In this document: positions 9,662 to 19,257 of the stretch, piece by piece
How the letters are laid out: each line of letters begins with the position of its first letter
How positions within the stretch are numbered: position 1 is the first letter of the stretch
Source of the DNA: Gillisella vitis
Lineage (GTDB): Bacteria > Pseudomonadota > Alphaproteobacteria > Rhizobiales > Rhizobiaceae
DNA length: 64,000 nt
Direction: 5' to 3'
NCBI GenBank assembly: GCA_009744235.1
Contig: WPHV01000003.1
Coordinates: 398,425 to 462,424, forward strand
The notes under the pieces: model-generated
Told to the model about the DNA's origin: nothing
The model's database searches: none
Seen by the model: only the letters and a program-made list of their open reading frames with translations
Position numbers and translations under genes: made by a program

Positions 9662-11266
9662 ATGGCTGACGATCTCTTTCCCCTTGGCGAAGACACGACT
9701 CCCTACCGCAAACTGACCGCCGATTACGTCTCGGTCGAAACCTTCAAGGGCCAGGAAATCCTGACCGTTGATCCGGAAGGCCTGCGGCTTCTGGCCGAAA
9801 CCGCGCTGTCCGACATCAACCACCTGCTGCGCCCAGGCCACCTGAAGCAATTGGCCTCCATTCTCCAGGACCCGGAAGCAACCGACAATGACCGTTTCGT
9901 GGCCTATGACCTGTTGAAAAACGCCAATATCGCCGCCGGTGGTGTGTTGCCGATGTGCCAGGATACCGGCACCGCCATCGTCATGGGCAAAAAGGGCCGC
10001 CGCGTCTGGACGGATGGCGGCGATTATGAGGCTTTGGCCCATGGCGTGCGCGATGCCTATGAAAAGCGTAATCTGCGCTATTCGCAGCTGGCACCCTTGA
10101 AGATGTTCGAGGAAAAGAACACCAAGACCAACCTGCCCGCCCAGATCGACCTCTATGAGGAGGGCGAGGATGCCTATAAATTCCTGTTCATGGCCAAGGG
10201 CGGCGGTTCTGCCAACAAGACCTTTCTTTATCAGGGTACGCCTTCGCTGCTGACCCATGACCGGATGATCGATTTCCTGAAGGACAAGATCCTGTCGCTT
10301 GGCACGGCAGCCTGTCCCCCCTATCATCTGGCGATCGTCATCGGCGGGCTTTCGGCAGAAATGAACCTGAAAACGGTGAAGCTCGCCTCGGCCCGTTACC
10401 TCGACGCCCTGCCGACTGAAGGCTCCGAAAGCGGCCATGCCTTCCGCGACATCGAGATGGAGCAGGAAATCCACAAGCTGACGCAATCGCTCGGCGTAGG
10501 TGCCCAGTTTGGCGGCAAATATTTCTGTCATGACGTGCGGGTCATCCGCCTGCCGCGCCATGGCGCCTCGCTGCCGATTGGCCTTGGTGTTTCCTGTTCC
10601 GCCGACCGCCAGGCGATGGGCAAGATTACCCGCGACGGGATCTTCATCGAGCAATTGGAAACCGATCCGTCGAAATACATGCCTGACATCGACGAGGCCG
10701 CCCTCTCCTCCTCCACGGTCAGCATCGACCTCAACCAGCCAATGAGCGCCATCCTGGCCGAGTTGAGCAAGCATCCCGTCAAGACCCGGCTGTCGCTGAC
10801 CGGCACGATCATCGTCGCCCGCGATCTGGCCCATTCCAAGATCCGCGAACGGCTCGAAAACGGCGAAGGCATGCCGGATTACATGAAAAACCACCCGGTC
10901 TATTATGCCGGCCCCGCCAAGACGCCGGAAGGCTTTGCCTCCGGTTCCTTCGGGCCAACCACGGCTGGCCGTATGGATAGCTATGTGGACCAGTTCCAGT
11001 CGTTTGGCGGCTCGATGGTCATGCTGGCCAAGGGCAACCGCTCCCGTGCGGTGCGTGAAGCCTGCAAGACCCATGGCGGCTTCTATCTCGGCTCCATCGG
11101 TGGCCCGGCAGCCCGGCTTGCCCAGGACTGTATCCGCCATGTTGAAGTGCTGGAATATCCGGAACTCGGCATGGAAGCCGTCTGGAAGATCGAGGTCGAA
11201 AACTTTCCGGCCTTCATCGTCACTGATGACAAGGGCAACGATTTCTTCCAGGAATTCAACCTCTGA
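9662..11266 (+). CDS. Fumarate hydratase, class I (iron-sulfur)
   Basis: Oxygen-sensitive [4Fe-4S] fumarase of the FumA/FumB family, a single long chain of 534 residues as expected. Visible blocks are [20 protein letters not shown] near residue 100 with a cluster cysteine, [14 protein letters not shown] near 180, [17 protein letters not shown] near 215 and [17 protein letters not shown] near 435. The ATG at 9662 ([13 protein letters not shown]) fits the family; the frame extends 22 codons upstream. The symbol could be fumA or fumB, and I leave it open. It may be favoured under low iron stress or low oxygen, complementary to fumC. Confidence 0.95.
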   Translation: MADDLFPLGEDTTPYRKLTADYVSVETFKGQEILTVDPEGLRLLAETALSDINHLLRPGHLKQLASILQDPEATDNDRFVAYDLLKNANIAAGGVLPMCQDTGTAIVMGKKGRRVWTDGGDYEALAHGVRDAYEKRNLRYSQLAPLKMFEEKNTKTNLPAQIDLYEEGEDAYKFLFMAKGGGSANKTFLYQGTPSLLTHDRMIDFLKDKILSLGTAACPPYHLAIVIGGLSAEMNLKTVKLASARYLDALPTEGSESGHAFRDIEMEQEIHKLTQSLGVGAQFGGKYFCHDVRVIRLPRHGASLPIGLGVSCSADRQAMGKITRDGIFIEQLETDPSKYMPDIDEAALSSSTVSIDLNQPMSAILAELSKHPVKTRLSLTGTIIVARDLAHSKIRERLENGEGMPDYMKNHPVYYAGPAKTPEGFASGSFGPTTAGRMDSYVDQFQSFGGSMVMLAKGNRSRAVREACKTHGGFYLGSIGGPAARLAQDCIRHVEVLEYPELGMEAVWKIEVENFPAFIVTDDKGNDFFQEFNL

Positions 11267-11275
11267 TCGTTTAAT

Positions 11276-11311
11276 CCACGTGCAAAGGCAACAATTTGGC
11301 TTTGCACGTGG
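11276..11311 (+). terminator. Long hairpin after the class I fumarase gene
   Basis: Perfect 12-bp stem CCACGTGCAAAG (11276-11287) and CTTTGCACGTGG (11300-11311) with a 12-base loop, nine bases after the stop codon. No U run follows, so it may protect the mRNA end rather than terminate by itself. Confidence 0.6.
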
Positions 11312-11449
11312 ACTACGATAGTTTACTGTGGATTTTCATAGAATAAATATCAATTTTACAATTCCTGGCGTTCTTTACTTATTGCTTTAAATATTTGCTC
11401 ACCATTCAGTCCTAATCCTGAGTGGGGATTATCGGATGGGGCTAGCAGG

Positions 11450-12517
11450 ATGAACACCGCAACATTGGCGCGATCGCAGGGGCTCGACATCGCAACGCAA
11501 ATTTCCTTTGCGATGCGCTCTATGGGCATTTCGCCGCTGCCAAGAAATTACGAGCTGTTCTATGAGGCCTATATCGGGTCCAACCCGGTTCTGACCCGCA
11601 GGGTTACCGCCCTTGGAAGCCGCGCCACCCAGGATGACCTCGACCGGATTGCCGAGGAATTTTTCGGCCACAATTCTAACCGCATTATCGAAAATGCCCA
11701 TTCAAGGCTGGTTTCGGAACTGGACAATCTGCTGCGGCTGATGAAGCAGGAACAAAGCTCGCTGGAGACTTATAACAAGCTGCTGGATGAGACCTGCTCA
11801 CGCATCAATGCCAAGAGCAGCGGCAGTGTCGATTTGCTGCGCAATGCCATCGCACTCTTGACGCGGGCAACAGACGATACGCTGGCCCATGGCGAAAAGA
11901 CCGCGGAAAGCTTTACCCAGAAATCCGTTGAAATGGATGCCGTACGGCGCGAACTGGACGAATACAAGCGGATCGCCAATACCGATTCGTTAACCCGGCT
12001 TGCCAATCGCCGCGCCTTCGATGAGCGGATGGCCGGTCTGTTCAACTATCCCTCGACACTGACGACAACGTCGCTCATGCTGATCGATATCGACCATTTC
12101 AAGAAGATCAACGATACATTCGGCCATCCGGTTGGCGACAAGATCCTGGCGACCGTGGCCGGCGTGATCCGCGCCAATGCACCGCGTGATGCCTTTGTTG
12201 CACGGGCGGGTGGCGAGGAATTCGCCATCATCGTTGAGGGCATGCCGGATACCGAAGTTTTCGGGCTGTGCGAACGCATCCGCACCAATCTGGAAAACAC
12301 CCTGTTTCGCAACTCCCGCACCGGCGTCAATTACGGTCCGGTCACGGTCTCCATCGGCTTTGCCCTTGCCGCCAATTGCCAGGACCCCGGCGAACTGTAC
12401 AGCCGGAGCGATATCGCCCTTTACTGCGCAAAGAATGCCGGGCGCAATTGCAGCAGGCCGTTTGAGCCGGGCATGCGCAAGGATTTCGCCAAGGGCTGGC
12501 TGATCTACAAGGGATGA
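11450..12517 (+). CDS. Diguanylate cyclase (GGDEF domain)
   Basis: Predicted to make cyclic di-GMP. The 355-residue soluble protein has an N-terminal helical region of about 165 residues without a recognised sensor domain, then a GGDEF domain beginning at TDSLTRLANRRAF (178-190), with metal-binding LIDIDHFKKIND and the active-site motif GGEEF at 254-258. The allosteric inhibitory RxxD site expected nine residues before GGEEF is absent (PRDA instead), so product feedback inhibition is not predicted. No transmembrane segment is visible. No EAL domain is fused. Confidence 0.93.
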   Translation: MNTATLARSQGLDIATQISFAMRSMGISPLPRNYELFYEAYIGSNPVLTRRVTALGSRATQDDLDRIAEEFFGHNSNRIIENAHSRLVSELDNLLRLMKQEQSSLETYNKLLDETCSRINAKSSGSVDLLRNAIALLTRATDDTLAHGEKTAESFTQKSVEMDAVRRELDEYKRIANTDSLTRLANRRAFDERMAGLFNYPSTLTTTSLMLIDIDHFKKINDTFGHPVGDKILATVAGVIRANAPRDAFVARAGGEEFAIIVEGMPDTEVFGLCERIRTNLENTLFRNSRTGVNYGPVTVSIGFALAANCQDPGELYSRSDIALYCAKNAGRNCSRPFEPGMRKDFAKGWLIYKG

Positions 12518-12535
12518 GAGCTGGTATAAAAGCTT

Positions 12536-12898
12536 CTAAAGCTTATCGCGCGACAGGCCCTTTGCCTCCATGTCGCGCAGATACTCCCCAAACTTCGTCT
12601 CACCGGTTTGCCCAAGCTCGCGCAGATAGGCCCAGGTAAAGATACCGGTATCATGGCCGTCGTCAAAACCGATCCGCACCGCATAATTGCCGGTTGGAAT
12701 AAGCTTGGCAATCGTCACATTGCGCTTGCCGGGCACGGTGATCTTCTGGCCCGGCCCGTGGCCTTGTACCTCCGCGGACGGCGAAAGCACCCGGAGCATT
12801 TCCGCTGCTACACTGACGCTCTCCCCATTATCAAACACCAGCGTCAAAAGCCGCCGATCCGGTGACACCCTGATTTCCTTCGGCCAAACTTCGCTCAC
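12536..12898 (-). CDS. DUF971 domain protein
   Basis: Small 120-residue protein of the DUF971 family, the fold found at the N terminus of gamma-butyrobetaine hydroxylase. It begins MSEVWPKEIRVSPDRRLLTLVFD and carries the conserved LRVLSPSAEVQGH and FDDGHDTGIFTWAYLREL. The GTG at 12898 is chosen: AGGGAG lies six bases upstream and the protein then starts where the family does, although the open frame continues 86 codons further. Proteins of this type are often linked to iron-sulfur or molybdenum cofactor genes; it is divergent from moaA here. Exact function unknown. Confidence 0.85.
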   Translation of the reverse strand: MSEVWPKEIRVSPDRRLLTLVFDNGESVSVAAEMLRVLSPSAEVQGHGPGQKITVPGKRNVTIAKLIPTGNYAVRIGFDDGHDTGIFTWAYLRELGQTGETKFGEYLRDMEAKGLSRDKL

Positions 12899-13075
12899 CA
12901 CATTCTCCCTGTCATATTTTAAAGCACCGCATTCGACACAATCCGAGCAAACCGCTTCGCACTTTTCGGTCTGATGCTGTATCACCCGATTCAGTTCGAT
13001 CCAACTTATTCCAGTCGTCCAGCCTGTTGCCTTGCTTGACGGATCGCAATGCGCGCACCAGATTAGTGAGCAATC

Positions 13076-14179
13076 ATGGAGGTTCGCTTGGATTATGCCC
13101 CCCGCCTGCACCAGCCGGCGCCAAACTTGCAGGAAAATCAGACCTTGCAGGCCCATACCGGTCTACAGCCGGCGCAGATGCCAGACAAAATGGTCGATCC
13201 CTTCGGCCGGGCCGTCACCTATCTTCGGGTTTCGGTAACGGACCGGTGCGATTTCCGCTGCACCTATTGCATGGCGGAAAACATGACCTTTTTGCCGAAA
13301 AAGGACCTGCTGACACTGGAGGAACTGGACCGGCTCTGTAGTGCCTTCATCGCAAAGGGCGTGCGCAAGCTGCGCCTGACCGGTGGCGAACCGCTGGTGC
13401 GCAAGAACATCATGTTCCTGGTCCGCAGCCTGTCACGCCACTTGCAAAGCGGCGCGCTTGAGGAATTGACGCTGACCACCAATGGGTCGCAACTCGCGCG
13501 CCACGCAGCCGAACTGGCCGACGCGGGAGTGCGTCGCATCAACGTCTCGCTGGATACGCTGGACGCGCAGAAATTCCGCACCATCACCCGCTGGGGAGAC
13601 CTGGCGCAGGTCATCAAAGGTATCGATGCGGCCCAGGCGGCTGGCATTCACATCAAGATCAATGCGGTTGCCCTGAAAGGTTTCAACGAGGATGAACTTC
13701 CCGATCTGATGCGCTTTGCCCATGGCAGGGGCATGGATCTGACGCTGATCGAAACCATGCCGATGGGCGAGATCGACGAGGACCGCACCGACCGCTACCT
13801 GCCACTTTCCGAGGTTCGGCAAGGATTGGCAGAGCATTTCACCCTCCAGGATCTCGACTATCAGACCGGCGGCCCGGCCCGTTATCTCCGCGTCGAGGAA
13901 ACCGGTGGCAGGCTGGGTCTGATCACCCCGCTCACCCATAATTTCTGCGAGAGCTGCAACCGCGTTCGCCTGACCTGCACCGGCACACTCTATATGTGTC
14001 TCGGTCAGAACGATGCGGCGGATCTTCGGGCCGCCTTGCGGTCCAGCGAGGATGATGCACTGCTGTCTGCGGCCATTGATGAGGCGATCCTGCGCAAACC
14101 CAAGGGCCATGATTTCATCATCGACCGCACCACTCGTCGCCCCGCCGTGTCGCGTCATATGAGTGTCACCGGCGGTTAA
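13076..14179 (+). CDS. moaA: GTP 3',8-cyclase, molybdenum cofactor biosynthesis protein A
   Basis: Radical SAM enzyme that starts molybdopterin synthesis from GTP. The 367-residue protein has the N-terminal cluster motif CDFRCTYC (Cys58, 62, 65), the SAM-binding LRLTGGEPL, and the C-terminal cluster cysteines in [13 protein letters not shown]...YMC (about 291, 294, 308). It ends in the conserved Gly-Gly tail that MoaA needs. The ATG at 13076 gives an N-terminal extension of about 35 residues before [19 protein letters not shown], which is common in this lineage but could be shorter. mobA and mobB follow downstream after one transporter gene. Confidence 0.95.
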   Translation: MEVRLDYAPRLHQPAPNLQENQTLQAHTGLQPAQMPDKMVDPFGRAVTYLRVSVTDRCDFRCTYCMAENMTFLPKKDLLTLEELDRLCSAFIAKGVRKLRLTGGEPLVRKNIMFLVRSLSRHLQSGALEELTLTTNGSQLARHAAELADAGVRRINVSLDTLDAQKFRTITRWGDLAQVIKGIDAAQAAGIHIKINAVALKGFNEDELPDLMRFAHGRGMDLTLIETMPMGEIDEDRTDRYLPLSEVRQGLAEHFTLQDLDYQTGGPARYLRVEETGGRLGLITPLTHNFCESCNRVRLTCTGTLYMCLGQNDAADLRAALRSSEDDALLSAAIDEAILRKPKGHDFIIDRTTRRPAVSRHMSVTGG

Positions 14180-14281
14180 CAGGTATTTTCAAACCTTTGC
14201 ATCTATTGGTTTTCTGGATAGAACACCGCATCTAACTCCGGGCAAAGTGGCCGGGTGGACTGTTTGGAAAGCTTTTACGCG

Positions 14282-15175
14282 ATGGTGCTGACCCGAAATA
14301 TGAAGGGCGCTATGTTCATGGCAGCGGCCATGGCTGGCTTCACCATCAACGACGCCCTGTCGAAATCGCTGACCGAGGTGATGAGCGTTGGGCAGATCAT
14401 GCTGGTGCGCGGCGCGCTGACCACGCTTCTGGTTTATGGCATTGCCCGTCAGGCCCGCGCCGCGATTTCACCCAAACTGCTCGGCAACCCGCTGATCATG
14501 ACCCGCGTGCTGTGTGAGATTCTGGCCTCGATCACCTATCTCACGGCACTGTCTGCCATCCCGCTCGCCAATGCCGCCTCGATCCTGCAATCGCTGCCGC
14601 TGGCCGTCACGCTTGGTGCTGCGGTATTTCTGCGAGAACCAGTCGGCTGGCGGCGCTGGCTTGCCATTATCGCTGGCTTTATCGGGGTGATGATCATCAT
14701 CCGACCCGGTCCGGAAGGCTTTACCCTGTCGGCGCTCTACGTGCTGGGCAGCGTGTTTTTCGCCGCCACCCGTGATCTGGTGACCACACGGATCGACAGG
14801 GCCACGCCATCCATCGTCATCACCCTGATGACCGCCGCCGGTAACGGGCTGGCCGGGGCGGCGCTCATCCCGGTCCAGGGTGGCTGGCAGCCGCTATCCC
14901 TACCGTCTTTCGGGGTACTGATCTGTGCCGCCATCTTGATGTTCATTGGCTATCAATGCATCATTCTCGCTATGCGCACCGCCGACATTTCCTTCATTGC
15001 ACCCTTCCGCTATTCGGGCCTACTCTGGGCCATCGGCCTTGGCATTCTGGTGTTTCATGAATGGCCAGACCCCTGGATGCTGCTGGGCATGGCCGTTGTG
15101 GTCGGATCGGGTCTTTATACGTTCCACCGTGAACGGCTCCGGAAAATCCGCGATGCCAGCGCGCTGGCAGCTTGA
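14282..15175 (+). CDS. EamA/DMT family membrane transporter
   Basis: Inner membrane protein of the drug/metabolite transporter superfamily with about ten hydrophobic helices in two EamA repeats over 297 residues. The first repeat starts near MKGAMFMAAAMAGFTINDALSK and the second near EGFTLSALYVLGSVFFAATRDLV. The substrate cannot be read from sequence. The ATG at 14282 follows a GGAAAG by 10 bases; a GTG at 14255 is an alternative start. Its stop codon lies next to the mobA start, so it may be in the same transcript as the mob genes, with no known role in cofactor synthesis. Confidence 0.85.
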   Translation: MVLTRNMKGAMFMAAAMAGFTINDALSKSLTEVMSVGQIMLVRGALTTLLVYGIARQARAAISPKLLGNPLIMTRVLCEILASITYLTALSAIPLANAASILQSLPLAVTLGAAVFLREPVGWRRWLAIIAGFIGVMIIIRPGPEGFTLSALYVLGSVFFAATRDLVTTRIDRATPSIVITLMTAAGNGLAGAALIPVQGGWQPLSLPSFGVLICAAILMFIGYQCIILAMRTADISFIAPFRYSGLLWAIGLGILVFHEWPDPWMLLGMAVVVGSGLYTFHRERLRKIRDASALAA

Positions 15176-15189
15176 GCCAAGAGCGCGCC

Positions 15190-15831
15190 ATGGCACCACC
15201 TGCAACACCAACCGACCTTCCCGGCGTCATTCTGGCTGGTGGACTGTCGCGCCGCATGGGCGCGGATAAGGCAACCACCATGCTGGCAGGCCTTACCCTG
15301 CTAGACCATGTGGCCAACCGGCTGTCACCACAGGTCGGCAACCTCGTCGTCAACAGCAACGATCCGACCCTCAACACCCACTTGCCCCGAATCGGCGACA
15401 CGATCACCGGTTATGCCGGACCGTTGGCGGGCATTGCCAGCGCCATGGAATTTGCCCGGCAGGTCACTTCCTCCAGCCATGTGCTGGTCGCCCCCATCGA
15501 TACGCCCTTCCTACCGGCAGATCTGGCGCAGCGTCTACTGTCCGTGACAGCGGACGAAAAAACCGTCGTGCTGGCACGTTCGCTCGGGCGAGTTCACCCG
15601 GTTGTCGGCTTGTGGCCGGTCGCGTTGAAAGAACCAATCGAGCATTGGCTGGGCCAGCCCGACAATCGTAAACTCATGCTTTTCCTTCAGGATCAACCGT
15701 GTATCGAGGTCGAATTTCAGGCCATTGAAACCACCTATGGCCCGCTTGATCCATTTTTCAACGTCAACAGCCCGGATGATCTGGCCCGGGCGGAAATCTA
15801 TCTCAAGGCTCTGCCCCATGACATCCAATGA
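15190..15831 (+). CDS. mobA: Molybdenum cofactor guanylyltransferase
   Basis: Attaches GMP to molybdopterin to give the guanine dinucleotide form of the cofactor. The 213-residue protein has the nucleotidyltransferase signature GVILAGGLSRRMGADKA near residue 13 with the GTP-binding glycines, the metal-binding segment VAPIDTPFLPADLA near 105, and the family C-terminal FFNVNSPDDLARAE. An in-frame TTG at 15172 overlaps the stop codon of the upstream gene; the ATG at 15190 is preferred. It overlaps mobB by 14 bases, indicating translational coupling. Confidence 0.92.
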   Translation: MAPPATPTDLPGVILAGGLSRRMGADKATTMLAGLTLLDHVANRLSPQVGNLVVNSNDPTLNTHLPRIGDTITGYAGPLAGIASAMEFARQVTSSSHVLVAPIDTPFLPADLAQRLLSVTADEKTVVLARSLGRVHPVVGLWPVALKEPIEHWLGQPDNRKLMLFLQDQPCIEVEFQAIETTYGPLDPFFNVNSPDDLARAEIYLKALPHDIQ

Positions 15832-16345
15832 TCGCGTTCCTCAAAGGGTATTCGGCATTTCCGGCTGGAAGAATTCGGGCAAGACAGGGCTCACCGAGCG
15901 GCTGGTTGCCGAACTCACACAACGCGGTTTCAGGATTTCAACAATCAAACACGCCCATCATGATTTCGACATCGACAAGCCCGGTGCCGATAGCTACCGG
16001 CACCGTCAGGCCGGCGCGGCGGAAGTCGCTATTGTTTCGGGCACGCGCTTTGCCATCATGCATGAACTGCGGGGAAGTCCGGAGCCAAGCCTCGATGAAA
16101 TTTTGTCTCGGCTATCGCCCTGCGATCTCGTGCTGATCGAAGGCTATAAACGCGAAGCAATCCCGAAAATCGAGGCGCGGCGTCTGGACGCAAGGAACGG
16201 CGCGCCGCTTGCCCCTGATGATCCGCATATCATCGCCATCGCTGCCGATCATCAGATCACCGACACAGACCTGCCGGTCTTCGATCTCGACGACACAATA
16301 GCGATTGCCGCTTTCATCGCCTCGGCTACAGGTCTCTGCAATTAA
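15818..16345 (+). CDS. mobB: Molybdopterin-guanine dinucleotide biosynthesis adaptor protein B
   Basis: GTP-binding partner of MobA. The 175-residue protein begins MTSNDRVPQRVFGISG and has a P-loop GWKNSGKTGLTERL near residue 16, KHAHHDFDIDKPGADSYRHRQAGA near 48, and LVLIEGYKREAIPKIE near 107, all standard for MobB. The ATG at 15818 lies inside the end of mobA. A terminator follows directly after the TAA. Confidence 0.93.
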   Translation: MTSNDRVPQRVFGISGWKNSGKTGLTERLVAELTQRGFRISTIKHAHHDFDIDKPGADSYRHRQAGAAEVAIVSGTRFAIMHELRGSPEPSLDEILSRLSPCDLVLIEGYKREAIPKIEARRLDARNGAPLAPDDPHIIAIAADHQITDTDLPVFDLDDTIAIAAFIASATGLCN

Positions 16346-16347
16346 AA

Positions 16348-16373
16348 ATGCCGCCGGATCGCTCCGGCGGCAT
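16348..16373. terminator. Bidirectional terminator between mobB and the OmpA-family gene
   Basis: ATGCCGCCGG (16348-16357) pairs with CCGGCGGCAT (16364-16373) around a six-base loop. On the minus strand it is followed by TTTTT. It separates convergent genes. Confidence 0.8.
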
Positions 16374-16392
16374 GGTTGATATCCGAGTATTA

Positions 16393-18969
16393 TCAGCGGG
16401 CCGCCTGCACCGGCCGCACCAATGGAGTGACCCGGCGAACCGTGACGCGCCGGTTCTGCTGTTCCGGCCCATAGGTCATCACCTTGAGGAACTGCTCACC
16501 ATAGCCCTGGGTGATCATGTTTTCCGGCGGAATGCCGTAAACCTGGGTGAGGACATTGGCGACCGACTCAGCTCTGCGGTCCGACAGCACCAGGTTTGAC
16601 TCAGCCGAACCGACGGCATCGGTATGGCCCTCGATCAGGAAGGTTTCGCCCGGATCGTCCTTCAACACCCGCACGATAGCATCCGCAACCTTCTTCAAGG
16701 TGCCAGCCTGGTTCATGGAAATATCGGCGCTACCAGTCGCAAATGTCACGGTATCGAGGTCGATGCGGCGCATCTTATCGCGGATACGGGCAGAGTTGCG
16801 AACCTCGTCAATCGTATAGACACGCTCGACGGGCTCTACCGGCGGCTGCTCCATGAACTTGTAATAATCGCGGTCGGGCGAACTGCCGACGTCAATAATA
16901 TAGTCATTGAGCGGCACCCGCAGGCGCATGGGCGGCAGGTCCGCACCCGGATCACGGTAGACAACGCGGCGGTCGTCGTCGGCACCATAGAGATCCGGCG
17001 AGTAGAACAGCACATATTCCTCACCATTGGCATCGATGCGAGACCGCTGGATCAACTGGCCATAGCGATTGCGCAGGCTGACGATTCGATCGCCGTTTTC
17101 CTTGAAGACAGTGATGCGAACACGCTGGTGATCCACCTGTTCATAAACAGGCGGGCGGCCATATTGAGCAAAACGGCGGTTGTCGTCGCTGCGGATGACG
17201 ATCTGGCCACCATAATCCATCACCTCGCGGTCATCGTCGAAGCTGCGTTCGACGCGGACATCGTCGGGATAGGTGAATTGCGGCTGATCGCGCAGACGGC
17301 GGCCCTGATATTGATCGATGGATTCGATGCGGATCTCCTGGCGCGGACGGTTGCCGTAATAGTCCTGCTGGGCCTGGGCATCGCTTTCGGGGATAGCGTA
17401 GCGATCCTGGTCATCGGCCTGCTGACGCAGACGGCGCAACTGGTCTTCAGACATGCCGCGACGCCAATTATTGTCCTTGTCGCTGTCGAGCACGGGCGCA
17501 CCGCGATCCACCGGCAGGATGATGGTTTCATCGGTCTGCGACGGCTTGTCGGCCAAAGCCCGCAGCCGTTGCAATTCTTTCGGCGTAAATGGTGCCTGTT
17601 CCTGCGGCGGCAATTGCGGGCGCAATTGCTGATCGCTCACAGCATCGCCCGGTGCTCCCGTAGCTCCCGGACGACCGGGTTGTCCAGGTTGGCCCGGCTG
17701 GCCGTTCTGTCCAGCTTGACCACCCTGACCAGGAGCCCCGCCCTTTCCGCCTTGGCCAGGAAGACCACCTTGCTCACGAGACTGTGTGGCGTTCATTGGT
17801 GGCAACAGAGCTGGGCGCGGCTTGCCAGCCTCATCATTGCCGGGACCGGGCGGTGGCGGCATGGGAGCATCGGCACGTGGTGCGGCAGGCTGAACGGGCG
17901 GCTGCGGTGCCTCGGCAGGCGGCTTTGGCCCGCCCGGCAACGGCGGCTCAGCTACCGGAGGCGCTGGCGGCTTTCCGGCTGGCGGCTTTCCAGCCGGGGG
18001 CTCTGCGGGCGCGTTAGGCGCAGCAGGCTTTACTTGGGATTCAGGCGCCGTTTTAGGTTCGGGCTTGGCTTGGGGTTCCGGTTCGGCTGGCCGCGGAGCT
18101 TGCGGCCTTTGCGGTTGGCCCACAGGTGCTTGACCTTCCGCTTGCGGAGTTGGACGCTTCTGACCGTCCGGGGCTTTTCCAGCCGGATCTTGTTCAGCAG
18201 GATTTTGAGCAGCAGGGTTCTGAGCGGGCCTTTTGCCAGCAGGTCTCTGGTCTTCCGGTTTCACGGGCTGCGCCTCGCCCTTAGGCATTCCAGGCTGGGG
18301 CGTACCCGGTTGCGGTGCAATCGTACGATCACCAACAGGCGGCATCGGCGCACCTTTCGGCTCACCGGCAGGAGGCATAGGCGGCTGAGCTTCGTTCTTC
18401 TTCGGCTTCACCGGCTTTTCTTGCGGTTCCGCTGGAGGCTCGGCCATTTTCGGCGGCTCCATTTTTGGCGGCGGGGGAGCCTTTTGTGGCTCTATCGCTG
18501 GCTCCATCGGCTTTTCATGTTTTTTCTGCTGTGGCGGCTCGGCGGAAGGCGCTTCCATTCCAGCCGGAGGCTTTGGCCTAGTCTGCTGAGCAGGCGCTTC
18601 TTCCCGGGCAGGTGCTTCTACACGGGCAGGCGGGGCGGCTTCACTACGGGCGGGTGGCGCCTCAGGGCGCTTGTCTTCCTTCGGCGGTCTCGGTGCCTCA
18701 GGCGGGCGCTCCTCGCCGGGCTTTCCCTCTTCCGGCGGCCCCTTCTTTTTCTGCTTCGGCAGCTCTTCCGGCGGAGGCTCGGCCTGGGCCATCAGCACGA
18801 TGCCGTGACCGTCAAGTGTCGTGCCAGCCGACATCGCCCGCATCCGGCCGGCAATATCCTGGCTTGGTGCGAGAGTGTCGGAAGTATAAGAGGCGGCAAA
18901 GGATGGTGCGGCAACGAGATTTGCAAGTGCAATAAGCACGGATGCCGTTATCCTGGATTGTACTGCCAT
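16393..18969 (-). CDS. Large proline-rich OmpA family protein
   Basis: An 858-residue exported protein predicted to bridge the outer envelope and peptidoglycan. It has a signal peptide (SRITASVLIALANLVAAPSFAAS), a low-complexity Pro/Glu/Ala/Lys region of about 320 residues, a short collagen-like stretch of Gly-X-X triplets near residues 400-440, a middle domain rich in Asp, Arg and Tyr, and a C-terminal OmpA peptidoglycan-binding domain with FLIEGHTDAVGSAESNLVLSDRRAESV. The ATG at 18969 has GAGG six bases upstream. Related proteins are common in rhizobia; length and Pro-rich content vary. The antisense strand holds an accidental 800-codon open frame. Confidence 0.88.
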   Translation of the reverse strand: MAVQSRITASVLIALANLVAAPSFAASYTSDTLAPSQDIAGRMRAMSAGTTLDGHGIVLMAQAEPPPEELPKQKKKGPPEEGKPGEERPPEAPRPPKEDKRPEAPPARSEAAPPARVEAPAREEAPAQQTRPKPPAGMEAPSAEPPQQKKHEKPMEPAIEPQKAPPPPKMEPPKMAEPPAEPQEKPVKPKKNEAQPPMPPAGEPKGAPMPPVGDRTIAPQPGTPQPGMPKGEAQPVKPEDQRPAGKRPAQNPAAQNPAEQDPAGKAPDGQKRPTPQAEGQAPVGQPQRPQAPRPAEPEPQAKPEPKTAPESQVKPAAPNAPAEPPAGKPPAGKPPAPPVAEPPLPGGPKPPAEAPQPPVQPAAPRADAPMPPPPGPGNDEAGKPRPALLPPMNATQSREQGGLPGQGGKGGAPGQGGQAGQNGQPGQPGQPGRPGATGAPGDAVSDQQLRPQLPPQEQAPFTPKELQRLRALADKPSQTDETIILPVDRGAPVLDSDKDNNWRRGMSEDQLRRLRQQADDQDRYAIPESDAQAQQDYYGNRPRQEIRIESIDQYQGRRLRDQPQFTYPDDVRVERSFDDDREVMDYGGQIVIRSDDNRRFAQYGRPPVYEQVDHQRVRITVFKENGDRIVSLRNRYGQLIQRSRIDANGEEYVLFYSPDLYGADDDRRVVYRDPGADLPPMRLRVPLNDYIIDVGSSPDRDYYKFMEQPPVEPVERVYTIDEVRNSARIRDKMRRIDLDTVTFATGSADISMNQAGTLKKVADAIVRVLKDDPGETFLIEGHTDAVGSAESNLVLSDRRAESVANVLTQVYGIPPENMITQGYGEQFLKVMTYGPEQQNRRVTVRRVTPLVRPVQAAR

Positions 18970-19257
18970 GGGTTTTCCTCGCAGTTGAGGCATATTGCCT
19001 CGTTGTTCTTGAATTCGATTCTTTAACGACGTGCTTTTACGCGCCGGATTCTAGGCAGGAAGATGGCTGGATTGGAATGAACGAAGGGTGAATAGCATGT
19101 TCACGATATGAGGCGGGGAGTGGCTAGCATTAGCAGTTGCAATTTCCGCAAAAACGGAAAAACTGGCGAAACGTTCCGGCGAAAATTCAAAGAAATGGCC
19201 GGCACCTGCGCCAGCGGGACATTCTCATCCCGCATGGCAACCAACAGAGAGGATCTC

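Noticed and set aside
9560-11140. A 526-codon minus-strand frame opposite the class I fumarase gene
   Set aside because: The fumarase gene on the plus strand matches its family along the whole length; the antisense frame has no family and ends in the promoter region.
16624-19026. An open frame of 800 codons on the plus strand, opposite the OmpA-family gene
   Set aside because: It is rich in Arg, Leu and Gly as expected for the complement of a Pro/Glu-rich gene, has no ribosome site, and the minus-strand gene has a signal peptide and an OmpA domain.
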